DNA of 64,000 nucleotides from Halobacteriovoraceae bacterium (GCA_002713145.1 PAVS01000013.1:62001-126000), one strand, 5' to 3'. Shown: positions 35,105 through 44,361, numbered from the stretch's first letter. Notes: generated by a model not told the origin, from the letters alone. Made by a program: numbers and translations.

Positions 35105-35123
35105 TTAATTCATAATGAATTAA
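35105..35123 (+). promoter_or_regulatory. Leader hairpin just upstream of the ribosome binding site
   Basis: Perfect inverted repeat TTAATTCAT-A-ATGAATTAA, ending 3 nt before the GAAGGGGGAA ribosome binding site of the gene at 35141. As DNA it could be an operator; as RNA it is AT-rich with a 1-nt centre, so only part of it would fold. Confidence 0.4.
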
Positions 35124-35140
35124 TTGAAGGGGGAACTATC

Positions 35141-37096
35141 GTGCAGAGAGTTAGGAAGAATTTTTTACTATTGCTCTGTGTAATTTTCTCTATACCTGCA
35201 ACTACAATGGCTCAAGTGGATGATGATCTGATTTCAGATTTATTAGACATCCGGGAAGAAGACAAGTTTTTGGTATACGGTAATTATGCAGAAGTTGAAA
35301 TCACGTCAACTGAGAGTGTTGATGTTGAGTTCGCCAATGATCAAGTCGTTCCATACGGAATGGATTTAGAAAAAGTAAGTGACACATCTTTTCTTATTTC
35401 TGGTTATCCAGATTTCTTAGGAAAGTTATGTTTTTTAGTTAATGCTAGAAAATTAAATGGAAATCAAACCATTGAAAGACTTTGTCTTTATGCTGAAGAA
35501 AATGAAAACATCGAGTACCCAAAAATTTCTACGGATCGATTTTTAGATTCAGTAAAAGTTGGAAATTCTTTTAAGCAACAAGTTCTTGTGAGCTCACAAA
35601 AAAGAGTAGAGTCTCTTGTGATCACTGAACTTCCTGCTGGTGTTTATGAAACTCCAGGTCTATCAGGAGTTGAATTGAGTGGATCAGTTAACGAAGCTGG
35701 AAGTTATGAGTTTGTTATCATGGCCAAAGAGGTGGACTCAGATGTACGAAGCTATAAACAGTTCATCCTTGAAGCCTATCCTGAAACAAGAACTTATCAA
35801 TGTCCACTTGGCTACTACTACGATGAGTACCTAGGGTACTGTGTACAAGTTGGTGGTGTTCAATGTCCTAGTGGAACATTCTACGATAATAATAGAAATA
35901 CCTGTGTTAATTTTCCAAGCCATAGAAGTTGTAGAGTAGGTAGCTATTATGACACTTGGTTGAATCGTTGTGTAAGACTAAATCATAGAAGATGTCCTCT
36001 AAATTATGAATACGATAGTTTTTATGGAAGATGTACTAGGCTTCCTTATACCTGTTCTATTGGGCAACGCTATAACTATAACACTCGTTCATGTGTGAGA
36101 GTTTATAGAAGTAGGGCCTGTGGCATTGGAACTCACTACGACTCTTATAGAGGAAGATGTATTCCTAATTTCAATGCTTGTCGCAGAGGTGAGTTTTGGA
36201 ATGGTAGAAGATGTGAAGTGACCATTAGAGCGAATAGATGTCGTGGTAACACATATTATGATCCAAGAACGAATAGCTGTTTAAGACGTCATGTAAACAG
36301 AACATGCCGTGGGGGACAAGTTTGGAATCATAGACAAGCGAGTTGTGTGAGAAGACCTATTGTTGTGAATAGAACTTGTCGCGGTGGCACTCGTTGGTCA
36401 TCCAGGGCCAATAGATGTGTCTCTCATGATCCAACAAGAATTAACCGTCATCCAAGAAGACCGAACCGTCCAACAACAAGACCGGGTCAATCAAGACCGA
36501 ACCGTCCAACAACAAGACCGGGTCAATCAAGACCTAACCGTCCAACGACGAGACCAGATCGTCCAAGACCAAACCGTCCAACCACGAGACCGGATAGACC
36601 GAGACCTAACCGTCCAACAACAAGACCAGATCGTCCGAGACCTAACCGTCCAACCACAAGACCAGATCGTCCGAGACCTAACCGTCCAACCACAAGACCA
36701 GATCGTCCAAGACCTAACCGTCCGACAACAAGGCCTGATCGTCCGAGACCTAACCGTCCAACCACAAGACCAGATCGTCCAAGACCTAACCGTCCAACCA
36801 CAAGACCAGATCGTCCAAGACCTAACCGTCCAACGACAAGACCTGATCGTCCAAGACCTAATCGTCCAACGACGAGACCGGATAGACCAAGACCTAACCG
36901 TCCAACGACAAGACCGGATAGACCAAGACCTAACCGTCCGACAACAAGACCAGATCGTCCACGGAGAAGAGGTGGCTCAACCACTAGGCCAAGTCGACCT
37001 AGCAGAAGTAGCGGCTCAACAGCTAGGCCTTCAAGACCTAGTAGGGGAAGCAGTGGGAGTAGTGGAAGTAGAGGAAGAAGACGTCCCAGAGATTAG
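35141..37096 (+). CDS. Secreted Cys-rich protein with Arg/Pro 12-residue repeats
   Basis: 651 residues, GTG start with GAAGGGGGAA upstream. Signal peptide ends near residue 28 (IPATTMAQ). Residues 30-215 are beta-rich with no cysteine pattern. From about 218 to 432 about ten modules of about 20 residues each carry C-x-x-G-x(3)-YD-x(5-7)-C, for example CPSGTFYDNNRNTC. From 441 to 608 fourteen repeats of PNRPTTRPDRPR follow (first two end GQSR), then a Gly/Ser/Arg tail. The arginine content makes the tail strongly positive, so binding to DNA, lipopolysaccharide or another polyanion is a fair guess. I do not recognise the protein. A terminator follows. Confidence 0.85.
   Translation: MQRVRKNFLLLLCVIFSIPATTMAQVDDDLISDLLDIREEDKFLVYGNYAEVEITSTESVDVEFANDQVVPYGMDLEKVSDTSFLISGYPDFLGKLCFLVNARKLNGNQTIERLCLYAEENENIEYPKISTDRFLDSVKVGNSFKQQVLVSSQKRVESLVITELPAGVYETPGLSGVELSGSVNEAGSYEFVIMAKEVDSDVRSYKQFILEAYPETRTYQCPLGYYYDEYLGYCVQVGGVQCPSGTFYDNNRNTCVNFPSHRSCRVGSYYDTWLNRCVRLNHRRCPLNYEYDSFYGRCTRLPYTCSIGQRYNYNTRSCVRVYRSRACGIGTHYDSYRGRCIPNFNACRRGEFWNGRRCEVTIRANRCRGNTYYDPRTNSCLRRHVNRTCRGGQVWNHRQASCVRRPIVVNRTCRGGTRWSSRANRCVSHDPTRINRHPRRPNRPTTRPGQSRPNRPTTRPGQSRPNRPTTRPDRPRPNRPTTRPDRPRPNRPTTRPDRPRPNRPTTRPDRPRPNRPTTRPDRPRPNRPTTRPDRPRPNRPTTRPDRPRPNRPTTRPDRPRPNRPTTRPDRPRPNRPTTRPDRPRPNRPTTRPDRPRPNRPTTRPDRPRRRGGSTTRPSRPSRSSGSTARPSRPSRGSSGSSGSRGRRRPRD
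36461..36964 (+). repeat. 36-bp tandem repeat, 14 units, within the coding region
   Basis: Fourteen exact-length 36-bp units encoding PNRPTTRPDRPR (first two units end GQSR). Units differ mainly at third codon positions, so the amino-acid sequence is kept better than the DNA. This indicates selection on the protein, not only recent copying. The repeats create spurious long frames on both strands. Confidence 0.97.
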
Positions 37097-37126
37097 AAAA
37101 TAATCTCTAGTCCTAAATAAGTTTGG

Positions 37127-37154
37127 CCCTCGCTTTTATGAGCGAGGGTTTTTT
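37127..37154 (+). terminator. Rho-independent terminator after the repeat-protein gene
   Basis: Perfect 8-bp stem CCCTCGCT / AGCGAGGG with a 6-nt loop (37127-37148), then six T. Confidence 0.92.
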
Positions 37155-37286
37155 ATTGCCCATTTTTTGTGCAAAAAAAACCGAAGGAATAGCTCAAGTA
37201 TGCTTTTGTTTCAATAAAGAGTATTTAACAAACTCCTAATAATCTCTACAAAATATAGACTTAACATAGATTTGACATTTAATTAG

Positions 37287-37314
37287 TTGAGATTTGTGCC
37301 AATACCTTTATTAT
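37287..37314 (+). promoter_or_regulatory. Candidate promoter of the 89-residue exported protein
   Basis: TTGAGA at 37287-37292, a 16-nt spacer and TATTAT at 37309-37314. The box ends 7 nt before the ATG at 37322, so the message could be leaderless; the AGAGAGG that touches the ATG is too close to act as a normal ribosome binding site. Confidence 0.35.
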
Positions 37315-37321
37315 AGAGAGG

Positions 37322-37591
37322 ATGAAAATTTTAGCACAGTTATTTTCAATTTTAATCGTGGTTTGCCTTTCTTTGGCCATTCAATTGCCGTCTAACGTTA
37401 TTGTTGAAAATGTGGAATCTAGCTTTAATGTTCCCTTCGAAGAAGAAGTTAAGCATGAAACGAAAGTTATTGCTTCATTAGAGAGCTTTGAGTTAACTTA
37501 TCAGAATATTTTTTATTCCACTTTGGAGACAAGTATCAAATACATTCCCTTAGAAGTTATCACTCCACCTCCTGATCAGTTTTCTGTTTAA
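37322..37591 (+). CDS. Small exported protein upstream of carbonic anhydrase
   Basis: 89 residues. A plausible signal peptide (MKILAQLFSILIVVCLSLAI) and an acidic mature part of about 65 residues ending in PLEVITPPPDQFSV. No cysteines in the mature part and no family I know. It lies 53 nt before the carbonic anhydrase gene on the same strand. Support is the signal-like start and its position between a terminator and an operon; I am only moderately sure it is real. Confidence 0.5.
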   Translation: MKILAQLFSILIVVCLSLAIQLPSNVIVENVESSFNVPFEEEVKHETKVIASLESFELTYQNIFYSTLETSIKYIPLEVITPPPDQFSV

Positions 37592-37644
37592 ATCTTTATA
37601 AATTCAAACAAACTTATTAAACAAACTTATTTAGGAGAAGAACT

Positions 37645-38211
37645 ATGTACGCTTACAAAGGCTACGAGAAATATAAAAACGAAAAATTAAGTGATAAAGC
37701 TTCTGAACTTGCAAAGCTTAAAGACGGGCAAAGTCCCAATACACTTTTCATCACATGTTCAGATTCAAGAATCTGTCCTAACGAGATGACTTCCACTAAA
37801 GAGGGGGAGCTTTTTGTTATCCGAAACGCAGGAAACTCAATTCCTCACGAAAGATCTTCACAAGGTAATGCAGATGCCGCAACTTTAGAATACGCTGTAA
37901 AAGTATTAGGAGTAAAAGAGATCGTGGTTTGTGGTCATAGTCATTGTGGAGCTGTCAACGCTCTTCTTGGTGGAGTTGATGCCACAGAATTACCGGTGAT
38001 TGCAAGTTATCTTCAACACCTTAATGAATTAAAAAGTCTTAGTTTAGAGAAAAAACTCTCTCCAGCAGAGTCCATAAATGAAAATGTACGTTTTCAAATT
38101 GCGAACATTAAATCTTATGATTTTGTTCAAAAAGCAGTTGATAACGGTTTAAAAATTTATGGATGGCTCTACCATATTGAAAATGGTGACGTCGAAGTGC
38201 TGGAGGATTAA
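37645..38211 (+). CDS. Beta-class carbonic anhydrase
   Basis: 188 residues. Zinc ligands are Cys38 (in TCSDSR, with Asp40 and Arg42 as the catalytic pair), His98 and Cys101 (CGHSHCGA). The length matches compact beta-class enzymes. Interconverts carbon dioxide and bicarbonate. The SulP transporter starts 2 nt after its stop, so both are made together for bicarbonate supply or pH control. Ribosome binding site TTAGGAG. Confidence 0.95.
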   Translation: MYAYKGYEKYKNEKLSDKASELAKLKDGQSPNTLFITCSDSRICPNEMTSTKEGELFVIRNAGNSIPHERSSQGNADAATLEYAVKVLGVKEIVVCGHSHCGAVNALLGGVDATELPVIASYLQHLNELKSLSLEKKLSPAESINENVRFQIANIKSYDFVQKAVDNGLKIYGWLYHIENGDVEVLED

Positions 38212-38213
38212 AA

Positions 38214-39695
38214 ATGAAATTACATTATTCGAAGAACGAGTTCTGGCATGACTTTCTTGCCAGTCTAGTTGTCTTTTTAGTGGCCCTACCATTGTGCTTA
38301 GGGATCGCTCTTGCATCTGGTGTTCCACCTATTGTCGGGCTTATGGCCGGAATCATTGGGGGATTAGTGGTAGGAACTTTTACAGGATCTCCCTTACAAG
38401 TTTCTGGTCCCGCTGCTGGTCTAGCGGTAATGGTTTACGAAGTCGTTCAAGTTCACGGGCTTGAAGCATTGGGAATCGTATGCTTAATAGCTGGGCTAGT
38501 TCAAGTAGCCGGTTATTTTTTAAAACTTGGAAACTATTTCAAAGCGGTGTCACCTGCAGTTGTAAAAGGGATGCTCTCAGGGATTGGTCTTCTTATTTTC
38601 GCTTCCCAGTTTCATGTTATGCTAGATCATGCTCCTAAGAGTTCGGGAACACAGAATTTGATCACCATTCCAGAAGCGTTTATTGATATCTTTGGAGCAA
38701 GCTTTCCTATTCAACATATGCAAGCAGCGACCATTGGTTTGATCACACTTATTATCTTGGTGGGGTGGAATTTTGTTAAAGATAAAATTAAATTACCTAT
38801 ACCTGCACCCCTGATTGCCATAGTAAGTGCATCGTTAATAGCAAATCTTAGTGGTCTCCAAATTAACTATATTGAGTTGCCGGATAATTTATTAGCAGGA
38901 ATGAATTTTATAGGCCTTGATAGTTTTGGCTCAATCAACCTCGATTTAATTATTGCAGGGATAGGGATGGCCTTAGTTGCCACCACGGAAACCCTGCTCT
39001 GTGTGACCGCTGTTGACAGTATAAAACCAGATCATAAGTCCGATTATGATCAAGAGCTTTTGGCCCAGGGACTAGGAAATAGTCTCGCTGGTATTATTGG
39101 AGCTATGCCTATCACGGGTGTTATTGTGCGAAGTTCGGCAAACCTTGAATTTGGAGGAAGGACCAGAGGCTCAACCATTATGCATGGACTTTGGTTAGTT
39201 GCCTTTTTATTCTTGTTCTCTGAGTTATTAGGTTATATTCCCACATCAGCACTCGCAGCTATTCTGGTTTACACTGGTTATAAACTTTTTGATATCAAAG
39301 CTTTTGCTAAATTTTCTGAGTTTGGAAAGTTTGAAGTCTTTATCTATGTGGCCACCATTGCAAGTATTGTAACAATCAATCTTCTTTATGGAGTCATTAT
39401 TGGTTACGCCTTGGCCCTCGTTCAACTCATCTATAAGCTTAATCATTGTGAAGTCAATTTCACTGAAGAAGAAGGTGCCTTAAGAGTTGATATTCAAGGA
39501 TCAATGACTTTTTTAAGTCTTCCTAAGTTGTCAGAGGAAATTGATAAAAAACTTGAAGGACACACAGGAGATATTTACGTAAATACCAAAGAATTAAGGT
39601 TTATGGATAGTGCCAGTCATGAGTTTTTGGAAGTTTTAAACAAAAACCTTGGTTCATCCATGAAAGTGATTTCGGAGGACAAAAAAATTGCCTAA
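38214..39695 (+). CDS. SulP-family anion transporter (bicarbonate or sulphate)
   Basis: 493 residues. SulP motifs: LALASGVPPIVGLMAGIIGG near the N-terminus, TGSPLQVSGPAAGLAVMV, and a long series of membrane helices to about residue 405; the C-terminus carries a short STAS-like domain (VDIQGSMTFLSLP...LRFMDSASHEFL). Because the gene follows a carbonic anhydrase by 2 nt, bicarbonate is the likely substrate (as in BicA and related pairs), but sulphate cannot be excluded. Confidence 0.92.
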   Translation: MKLHYSKNEFWHDFLASLVVFLVALPLCLGIALASGVPPIVGLMAGIIGGLVVGTFTGSPLQVSGPAAGLAVMVYEVVQVHGLEALGIVCLIAGLVQVAGYFLKLGNYFKAVSPAVVKGMLSGIGLLIFASQFHVMLDHAPKSSGTQNLITIPEAFIDIFGASFPIQHMQAATIGLITLIILVGWNFVKDKIKLPIPAPLIAIVSASLIANLSGLQINYIELPDNLLAGMNFIGLDSFGSINLDLIIAGIGMALVATTETLLCVTAVDSIKPDHKSDYDQELLAQGLGNSLAGIIGAMPITGVIVRSSANLEFGGRTRGSTIMHGLWLVAFLFLFSELLGYIPTSALAAILVYTGYKLFDIKAFAKFSEFGKFEVFIYVATIASIVTINLLYGVIIGYALALVQLIYKLNHCEVNFTEEEGALRVDIQGSMTFLSLPKLSEEIDKKLEGHTGDIYVNTKELRFMDSASHEFLEVLNKNLGSSMKVISEDKKIA

Positions 39696-39713
39696 GTCAT
39701 CACTAAATTCCTA

Positions 39714-39745
39714 GGGGAGGGTGTCTGACCGTGCCCTCCCTGTTT
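39714..39745. terminator. Possible terminator between convergent genes
   Basis: Stem GGGAGGG / CCCTCCC (39715-39721 and 39734-39740) around a 12-nt loop, followed by a weak T-rich stretch. It lies between the SulP gene and the convergent hydrolase gene (stop at 39744). Confidence 0.6.
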
Positions 39746-40820
39746 ATTTAGTGAGAAAATATAACATATAATCTAATTGAAAATGTAGAGTTGGGTTGAG
39801 GAACACATCCTCATGCCCTTGAATAGGAAATACTTCTAAGATTTTTTGCTCACTTCCAATTTTTGGAAAACTGACATTTTGAATCAGCTCCGCAGGTGAA
39901 ACCGGATCGGCTCCATTTGCATGTTGGTAGACTTTGACTTTTATATTCTCAAGAGCATTGGTATAACTCTCAAAACCAATACTCATAAGTTCCCCTGCAA
40001 GAACCCCTTGAGTGAACTGGTCTAAAATTCCCACAGATGTTGCGTCAACTGTATTTTTTAAAAGCATCACTTTAGCTTCATCACTGACATTGTCTTCATT
40101 CACCACCAAATCAAAAATATTCACATGACCCAAGCTCCTAAAAACCTTTGCTAAGATTTTTATAGGTAATTTGTCGTTAAAAAATAATGTTGGTCTTACA
40201 AACTGATAAGTCTTACTCGCGACTCTGATGGGGGAATTCTCTTCTAGCTCTAGTTTGGTGTAACCAGCTAGAAAACCAAGACCTTTAAGTTTTTGTTGCC
40301 GAAACTGAGCCCTCTTTTTATTAAAACAATTATGAGTTTCACAACGAGTTAAACCACTGGCATAAGCACCGAGAGTTATGGCCCCCTGGGAGTGGCCTAT
40401 GACCACAAGTTTTTGTTGGTAAATTGAATACAAGCTATTAACCACAATATTTATATCATCGATGGCAAGGTCATCTAAGTTCGTTCTAGGCAGATAATCG
40501 GATTTTCCAACTGTCCTTGGGTTCATAATATAAATATCGAGATTAAATTTTTGAGCAAGATAACGTGCTAGGGAAATATTATTGTCTGGATCTAAATCAA
40601 AAATGTTTCCGTTTTGTAACAGCCCGGGAATGAGTAGTAAGGGTTGCTTCTGATTTTTAGTGTCGGTCGCTATTTTTATAAGTTCTAAACAATAATATCG
40701 ATTGAGTCTAGAGTCGATACCACAGGCTTTTGTTTGAGACCTCACCACCTCAGTAGCTCCGAGACTCAATACCATAAGGAGGTTGAGCAGAATAAAAATT
40801 TTAGGGCCTAAATAAATCAT
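39744..40820 (-). CDS. Exported alpha/beta hydrolase (lipase-like)
   Basis: 358 residues from the ATG at 40820; an in-frame TTG at 40835 is an alternative. Signal peptide IFILLNLLMVLSLGATE. The fold signals are LLLIPGLLQNG (oxyanion loop), NPRTVGKSD, the nucleophile elbow VIGHSQGAITLG (GxSxG) and a late His in FPIQGHEDVFLNP; the Asp is probably in HANGADPVSP. Similar to secreted lipases or esterases; the substrate is unknown. Downstream there is only the convergent SulP gene. Confidence 0.85.
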   Translation of the reverse strand: MIYLGPKIFILLNLLMVLSLGATEVVRSQTKACGIDSRLNRYYCLELIKIATDTKNQKQPLLLIPGLLQNGNIFDLDPDNNISLARYLAQKFNLDIYIMNPRTVGKSDYLPRTNLDDLAIDDINIVVNSLYSIYQQKLVVIGHSQGAITLGAYASGLTRCETHNCFNKKRAQFRQQKLKGLGFLAGYTKLELEENSPIRVASKTYQFVRPTLFFNDKLPIKILAKVFRSLGHVNIFDLVVNEDNVSDEAKVMLLKNTVDATSVGILDQFTQGVLAGELMSIGFESYTNALENIKVKVYQHANGADPVSPAELIQNVSFPKIGSEQKILEVFPIQGHEDVFLNPTLHFQLDYMLYFLTK

Positions 40821-40907
40821 AAAAATATTGTCCAATATCTTTCAAGTTTACCTTAGATTAAGACACTTTGCGTCGCCTTCTTTCTTATTTTCATACCGTA
40901 TAATTCT

Positions 40908-40936
40908 TTGACACATATCACATAAATGTTTAATAT
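40908..40936 (+). promoter_or_regulatory. Strong sigma-70-like promoter of hppA
   Basis: TTGACA at 40908-40913, exactly 17 nt, TAATAT at 40931-40936. This is the closest to consensus in the window and fits a highly expressed membrane pump. Confidence 0.75.
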
Positions 40937-40983
40937 CTTACGGTTTTTATAAATTATTAATGAAGAAAATAGGTGGTTATTTA

Positions 40984-43212
40984 ATGGAATCAACAGTTCT
41001 GTATTTAATTCCAGCGTTGGGGTTATTAGGTTTAGTAGTAATGGCGGTTAAGTCGTCATGGGTTTCCAAGCAATCAAGTGGTGATGACAAAATGGTCGAA
41101 CTCTCTACTTATATTGCTGAAGGGGCTATGGCGTTTTTAAAAGCTGAGTGGAAAGTTCTTGGTTATTTTTCAGTGGTTGCAGCGGCTCTGCTAGCATGGT
41201 CAGGAACCATGGTAGAAACTTCTTCACCAGTCATAGCTATATCTTTTCTTATTGGAGCAATCTTCAGTGCAACTGCAGGTTACTTTGGGATGAATATTGC
41301 CACTAAGGCCAATGTTCGAACCACTCAAGCAGCAAGAACGGATCTTAAATCTGCTCTTAAAGTTGCCTTTACTGGCGGGACAGTTATGGGGCTTGGAGTT
41401 GCTGGGTTGGCAGTGCTTGGGCTTGGATCACTTTTTATCATTTTTTATAATATGTATGTTGTTTCAACTGGCGGATCTGTAAATGGGATGGCGATGGAAA
41501 AAGCCATTGAAGTTCTCGCAGGTTTTTCACTAGGTGCTGAATCTATTGCACTTTTCGCTCGTGTGGGTGGTGGTATTTATACTAAAGCTGCTGATGTTGG
41601 AGCGGACTTAGTAGGGAAGGTAGAAGCTGGTATTCCAGAAGATGATGTTCGAAACCCTGCGACGATCGCTGATAACGTTGGAGATAACGTAGGTGATGTT
41701 GCTGGTATGGGAGCAGATCTTTTTGGCTCTTATGTAGCAACTATCCTTGCGACGATGGTGCTTGGACGTGAAATTGCAGTTAGTGATAACTTTGGTGGAC
41801 TTTCACCTATTCTTCTTCCAATGGTTATTGCAGGAATTGGAATTATCTTTTCTATCATTGGTTGTGCCATGGTGAGAATTTCTGATGACAAAGGCGATGT
41901 ACAAAAAGCACTTAATATTGGGAACTGGTCTTCAGTTATTTTAACGACTATTGCTTGTTACTTTTTAGTTATGTGGATGCTTCCTCAGAATATGACACTG
42001 AGGGGTCACGAATTTACTAATATGGGAGTCTTTTGGGCTATCTTGGTTGGTTCAATTGTTGGTGCTCTTATGAGTATCGTAACTGAGTTTTATACAGCTA
42101 TGGGTAAGAGACCTGTTAACTCTATTGTACAGCAGTCTGATACAGGTGCTGCCACTAATATTATTGGTGGTCTTTCAGTAGGGATGGAATCAACACTTAT
42201 TCCTACTATTATTCTTGCAGCTGGTATCTATGCTTCTCACCATTTTGCTGGTCTTTATGGGGTTGCGATTGCTGCTGCTGGTATGATGGCCACAACAGCG
42301 ATGCAACTTGCGATCGATGCCTTCGGTCCTATTGCTGATAATGCTGGTGGTATTGCTGAGATGAGCGGTTTACCTAAAGAAGTAAGAGAGAGAACAGATA
42401 TTTTAGATGCGGTTGGAAACACGACAGCAGCCACTGGTAAAGGTTTTGCTATTGCTTCAGCTGCGTTAACTGCATTAGCTCTTTTTGCTGCCTTTGTTGG
42501 GTTAGCGGGAATTGATTCAATTGATATTTATAAAGCAGATGTTCTTGCAGGTTTATTTATTGGAGGGATGATTCCTTTTATCTTCTCTTCTCTTGCCATT
42601 GCAGCTGTTGGCCGTGCAGCGATGGAGATGGTTAAAGAAGTTAGACGTCAATTCAAAGAAATCCCTGGAATCATGGAGCATAAAGCGAAGCCTGAGTACG
42701 ATAAGTGTGTTGCTATTTCTACTCAAGCAAGTATTCGCGAGATGATGCTTCCTGGAGCTATAGCTCTTATTACTCCTGTTGTGGTTGGATTTGCTTTTGG
42801 ACCTGAAGTTTTAGGGGGTCTTCTTGCAGGTGTAACTGTTTCAGGTGTTCTTATGGGGATGTTTCAAAATAATGCCGGTGGAGCTTGGGATAACGCTAAG
42901 AAATCTTTTGAAGCGGGTGTTGAGATCAATGGTCGTATGGAATACAAGGGAAGTGAAGCTCACAAAGCAAGTGTAACTGGTGATACGGTTGGTGACCCCT
43001 TTAAAGATACATCTGGTCCAAGTATGAATATTCTTATTAAGCTTATGAGTATTGTTGCCTTAATCATCGCACCTCATATATCTGTTGCTCCTCATGCTGC
43101 AGATCACTCTGATAGTTCAATTTATGAAACTAATACAGTGATCGAGCAAGAGCTAGAAGAATCATTTACTGATGAAGAACAAGAAGACTTAGATGAAAAA
43201 ATAAGTAACTAA
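40984..43212 (+). CDS. hppA: Membrane pyrophosphatase (K+-dependent signature)
   Basis: 742 residues from the ATG at 40984, which has AGGTGG 8 nt upstream (an ATG at 40960 is also in frame). Pumps H+ or Na+ using pyrophosphate. Substrate-binding motifs [23 protein letters not shown] (in parts), [12 protein letters not shown] and DNAGGIAEM are intact. The residue pattern [10 protein letters not shown] (A, not K) is that of the K+-dependent class, which includes Na+ pumps. About 16 membrane helices. An acidic tail after the last helix ([19 protein letters not shown]) looks additional. A strong promoter and terminator flank it. Confidence 0.96.
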   Translation: MESTVLYLIPALGLLGLVVMAVKSSWVSKQSSGDDKMVELSTYIAEGAMAFLKAEWKVLGYFSVVAAALLAWSGTMVETSSPVIAISFLIGAIFSATAGYFGMNIATKANVRTTQAARTDLKSALKVAFTGGTVMGLGVAGLAVLGLGSLFIIFYNMYVVSTGGSVNGMAMEKAIEVLAGFSLGAESIALFARVGGGIYTKAADVGADLVGKVEAGIPEDDVRNPATIADNVGDNVGDVAGMGADLFGSYVATILATMVLGREIAVSDNFGGLSPILLPMVIAGIGIIFSIIGCAMVRISDDKGDVQKALNIGNWSSVILTTIACYFLVMWMLPQNMTLRGHEFTNMGVFWAILVGSIVGALMSIVTEFYTAMGKRPVNSIVQQSDTGAATNIIGGLSVGMESTLIPTIILAAGIYASHHFAGLYGVAIAAAGMMATTAMQLAIDAFGPIADNAGGIAEMSGLPKEVRERTDILDAVGNTTAATGKGFAIASAALTALALFAAFVGLAGIDSIDIYKADVLAGLFIGGMIPFIFSSLAIAAVGRAAMEMVKEVRRQFKEIPGIMEHKAKPEYDKCVAISTQASIREMMLPGAIALITPVVVGFAFGPEVLGGLLAGVTVSGVLMGMFQNNAGGAWDNAKKSFEAGVEINGRMEYKGSEAHKASVTGDTVGDPFKDTSGPSMNILIKLMSIVALIIAPHISVAPHAADHSDSSIYETNTVIEQELEESFTDEEQEDLDEKISN

Positions 43213-43218
43213 TTAATG

Positions 43219-43240
43219 GCCCTCGCAAGAGGGCTTTTTT
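43219..43240 (+). terminator. Rho-independent terminator after hppA
   Basis: Perfect stem GCCCTC / GAGGGC with a GCAA loop (43219-43234), then six T, 7 nt after the hppA stop. The M14 peptidase gene starts 15 nt later, so it needs read-through or its own promoter. Confidence 0.9.
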
Positions 43241-43254
43241 ATTGGGAGATGTCT

Positions 43255-44289
43255 ATGAAAAATATAATTTTGCTTTTATCTATCCTGATGATTATTCACT
43301 ACGCTTATGGTGAATGTGTACATGAAGAAACTCTCTTAGGAAGTTCTCTTCTGGATATTACTGATCTTGATCATCAGTACATGGTAGAGCAAAACGATGG
43401 TATCTATCTTCCCTTGGGCAAAGTAAGTATTAATCCTCTCAAAGTTTATCACGTACAAAAAATTGCCAAAAACCACAATCGCAAATTAAAGGGTGATTTC
43501 GATCAATATAATCGAGATTATTTAAAATACTACCGCTACCATCATGTCCAAAAACTTATGGCGGCAATTACTCCTGATTTTAATCAATTTGGATATGAGA
43601 CAGTCATTGTTGGGAAAAGTCTTGAAGGACGTGATCTCTATAGTGTGCGACCTAAAAACTTAGTACCTGGCAAAAAAACTATTCTCATGTTTGGTAGACA
43701 TCATGGAGATGAAGGGACAGCCAATTGGATTATCGAAGGATTTTTAAAACAAATTATAAACATGAATGAAAAATTTCATGATGAGTTTCAACTAATACTT
43801 TACCCTATGGTTAATCCCGATGGGGCAGAGGCGGGAACTCGTTATAATAAAAATAATAGAGACCTCAATCGAAGTTGGGCCTATAACTTAGATCAAAGCT
43901 ATGATGAAGCCAAGATCATTCACAGCGATCTTAAAAATTATCTCTCAGGAAAAAAAGACATCGTCATCATGCTCGATATGCACGGTTCTTTTACTGATGA
44001 CTTTATTTATAGAGTCAAAAGAAATTATATCAACCCTGCTTTTTACGAGTTTCAGCAAAACTTTATCGATGAACTCGGCGCTCTCGATTCTTTCCAAAAG
44101 GGTAACTTTATTCTTTCTAATGGCCATCCAAAGATGGCAAGAATCGTGATGATTAAGAGTTATGGTCTCAATGCTCTAACGCACGAGACACCTAAGAATA
44201 TTAAAATTCAAAATAGCCAGAACAGAAGCCTTCTCAGCTTAGAAGATCAAGGGAGCGCAGTCTTACAAGCGATCCTTAGACAATATTAA
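43255..44289 (+). CDS. M14-family zinc carboxypeptidase
   Basis: 344 residues from the ATG at 43255 (GGGAG 6 nt upstream). Signal peptide NIILLLSILMIIHYAYG. The zinc and substrate sites appear in order: GRHHGDEGTANW (His and Glu), RDLNRSW (Asn-Arg), LDMHGSFTD (His) and THETPKN (likely catalytic Glu). Such enzymes remove C-terminal residues from peptides or trim peptidoglycan stems; the substrate here is unknown. No promoter is seen between it and the hppA terminator. Confidence 0.88.
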   Translation: MKNIILLLSILMIIHYAYGECVHEETLLGSSLLDITDLDHQYMVEQNDGIYLPLGKVSINPLKVYHVQKIAKNHNRKLKGDFDQYNRDYLKYYRYHHVQKLMAAITPDFNQFGYETVIVGKSLEGRDLYSVRPKNLVPGKKTILMFGRHHGDEGTANWIIEGFLKQIINMNEKFHDEFQLILYPMVNPDGAEAGTRYNKNNRDLNRSWAYNLDQSYDEAKIIHSDLKNYLSGKKDIVIMLDMHGSFTDDFIYRVKRNYINPAFYEFQQNFIDELGALDSFQKGNFILSNGHPKMARIVMIKSYGLNALTHETPKNIKIQNSQNRSLLSLEDQGSAVLQAILRQY

Positions 44290-44320
44290 GTCATTGATAT
44301 CATTGGTGAAAAATTAAAAA

Positions 44321-44338
44321 TTCAAACAAGTGTTTGAA
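44321..44338. promoter_or_regulatory. TetR-type operator 1
   Basis: TTCAAAC-AAGT-GTTTGAA, an 18-bp palindrome overlapping the -35 box of the efflux operon promoter. It matches operator 2 exactly in both arms. Confidence 0.75.
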
Positions 44339-44361
44339 GAAAACTTGATTTATGTTATATT
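44334..44361 (+). promoter_or_regulatory. Promoter of the efflux operon
   Basis: TTGAAG at 44334-44339, 16-nt spacer, TATATT at 44356-44361, with a TG before the -10 (extended type). It lies between and overlaps both operators, so a bound repressor would cover it. Confidence 0.6.

Noticed and set aside
36461-36964. 36-bp repeats of CRISPR-like length
   Set aside because: Units follow each other without spacers and keep one coding frame, so they are tandem coding repeats and not a CRISPR array.
36384-37103. Long plus-strand frame of 239 residues and minus-strand frame of 153 residues over the repeats
   Set aside because: Both are out-of-frame products of the 36-bp periodicity (multiple of three keeps all frames open); the frame from 35141 has signal peptide, cysteines and ribosome binding site.
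37272-37277. TTGACA before the 89-residue protein as a -35
   Set aside because: No -10 sequence at 16-18 nt; the TTGAGA/TATTAT pair fits better, though weakly.
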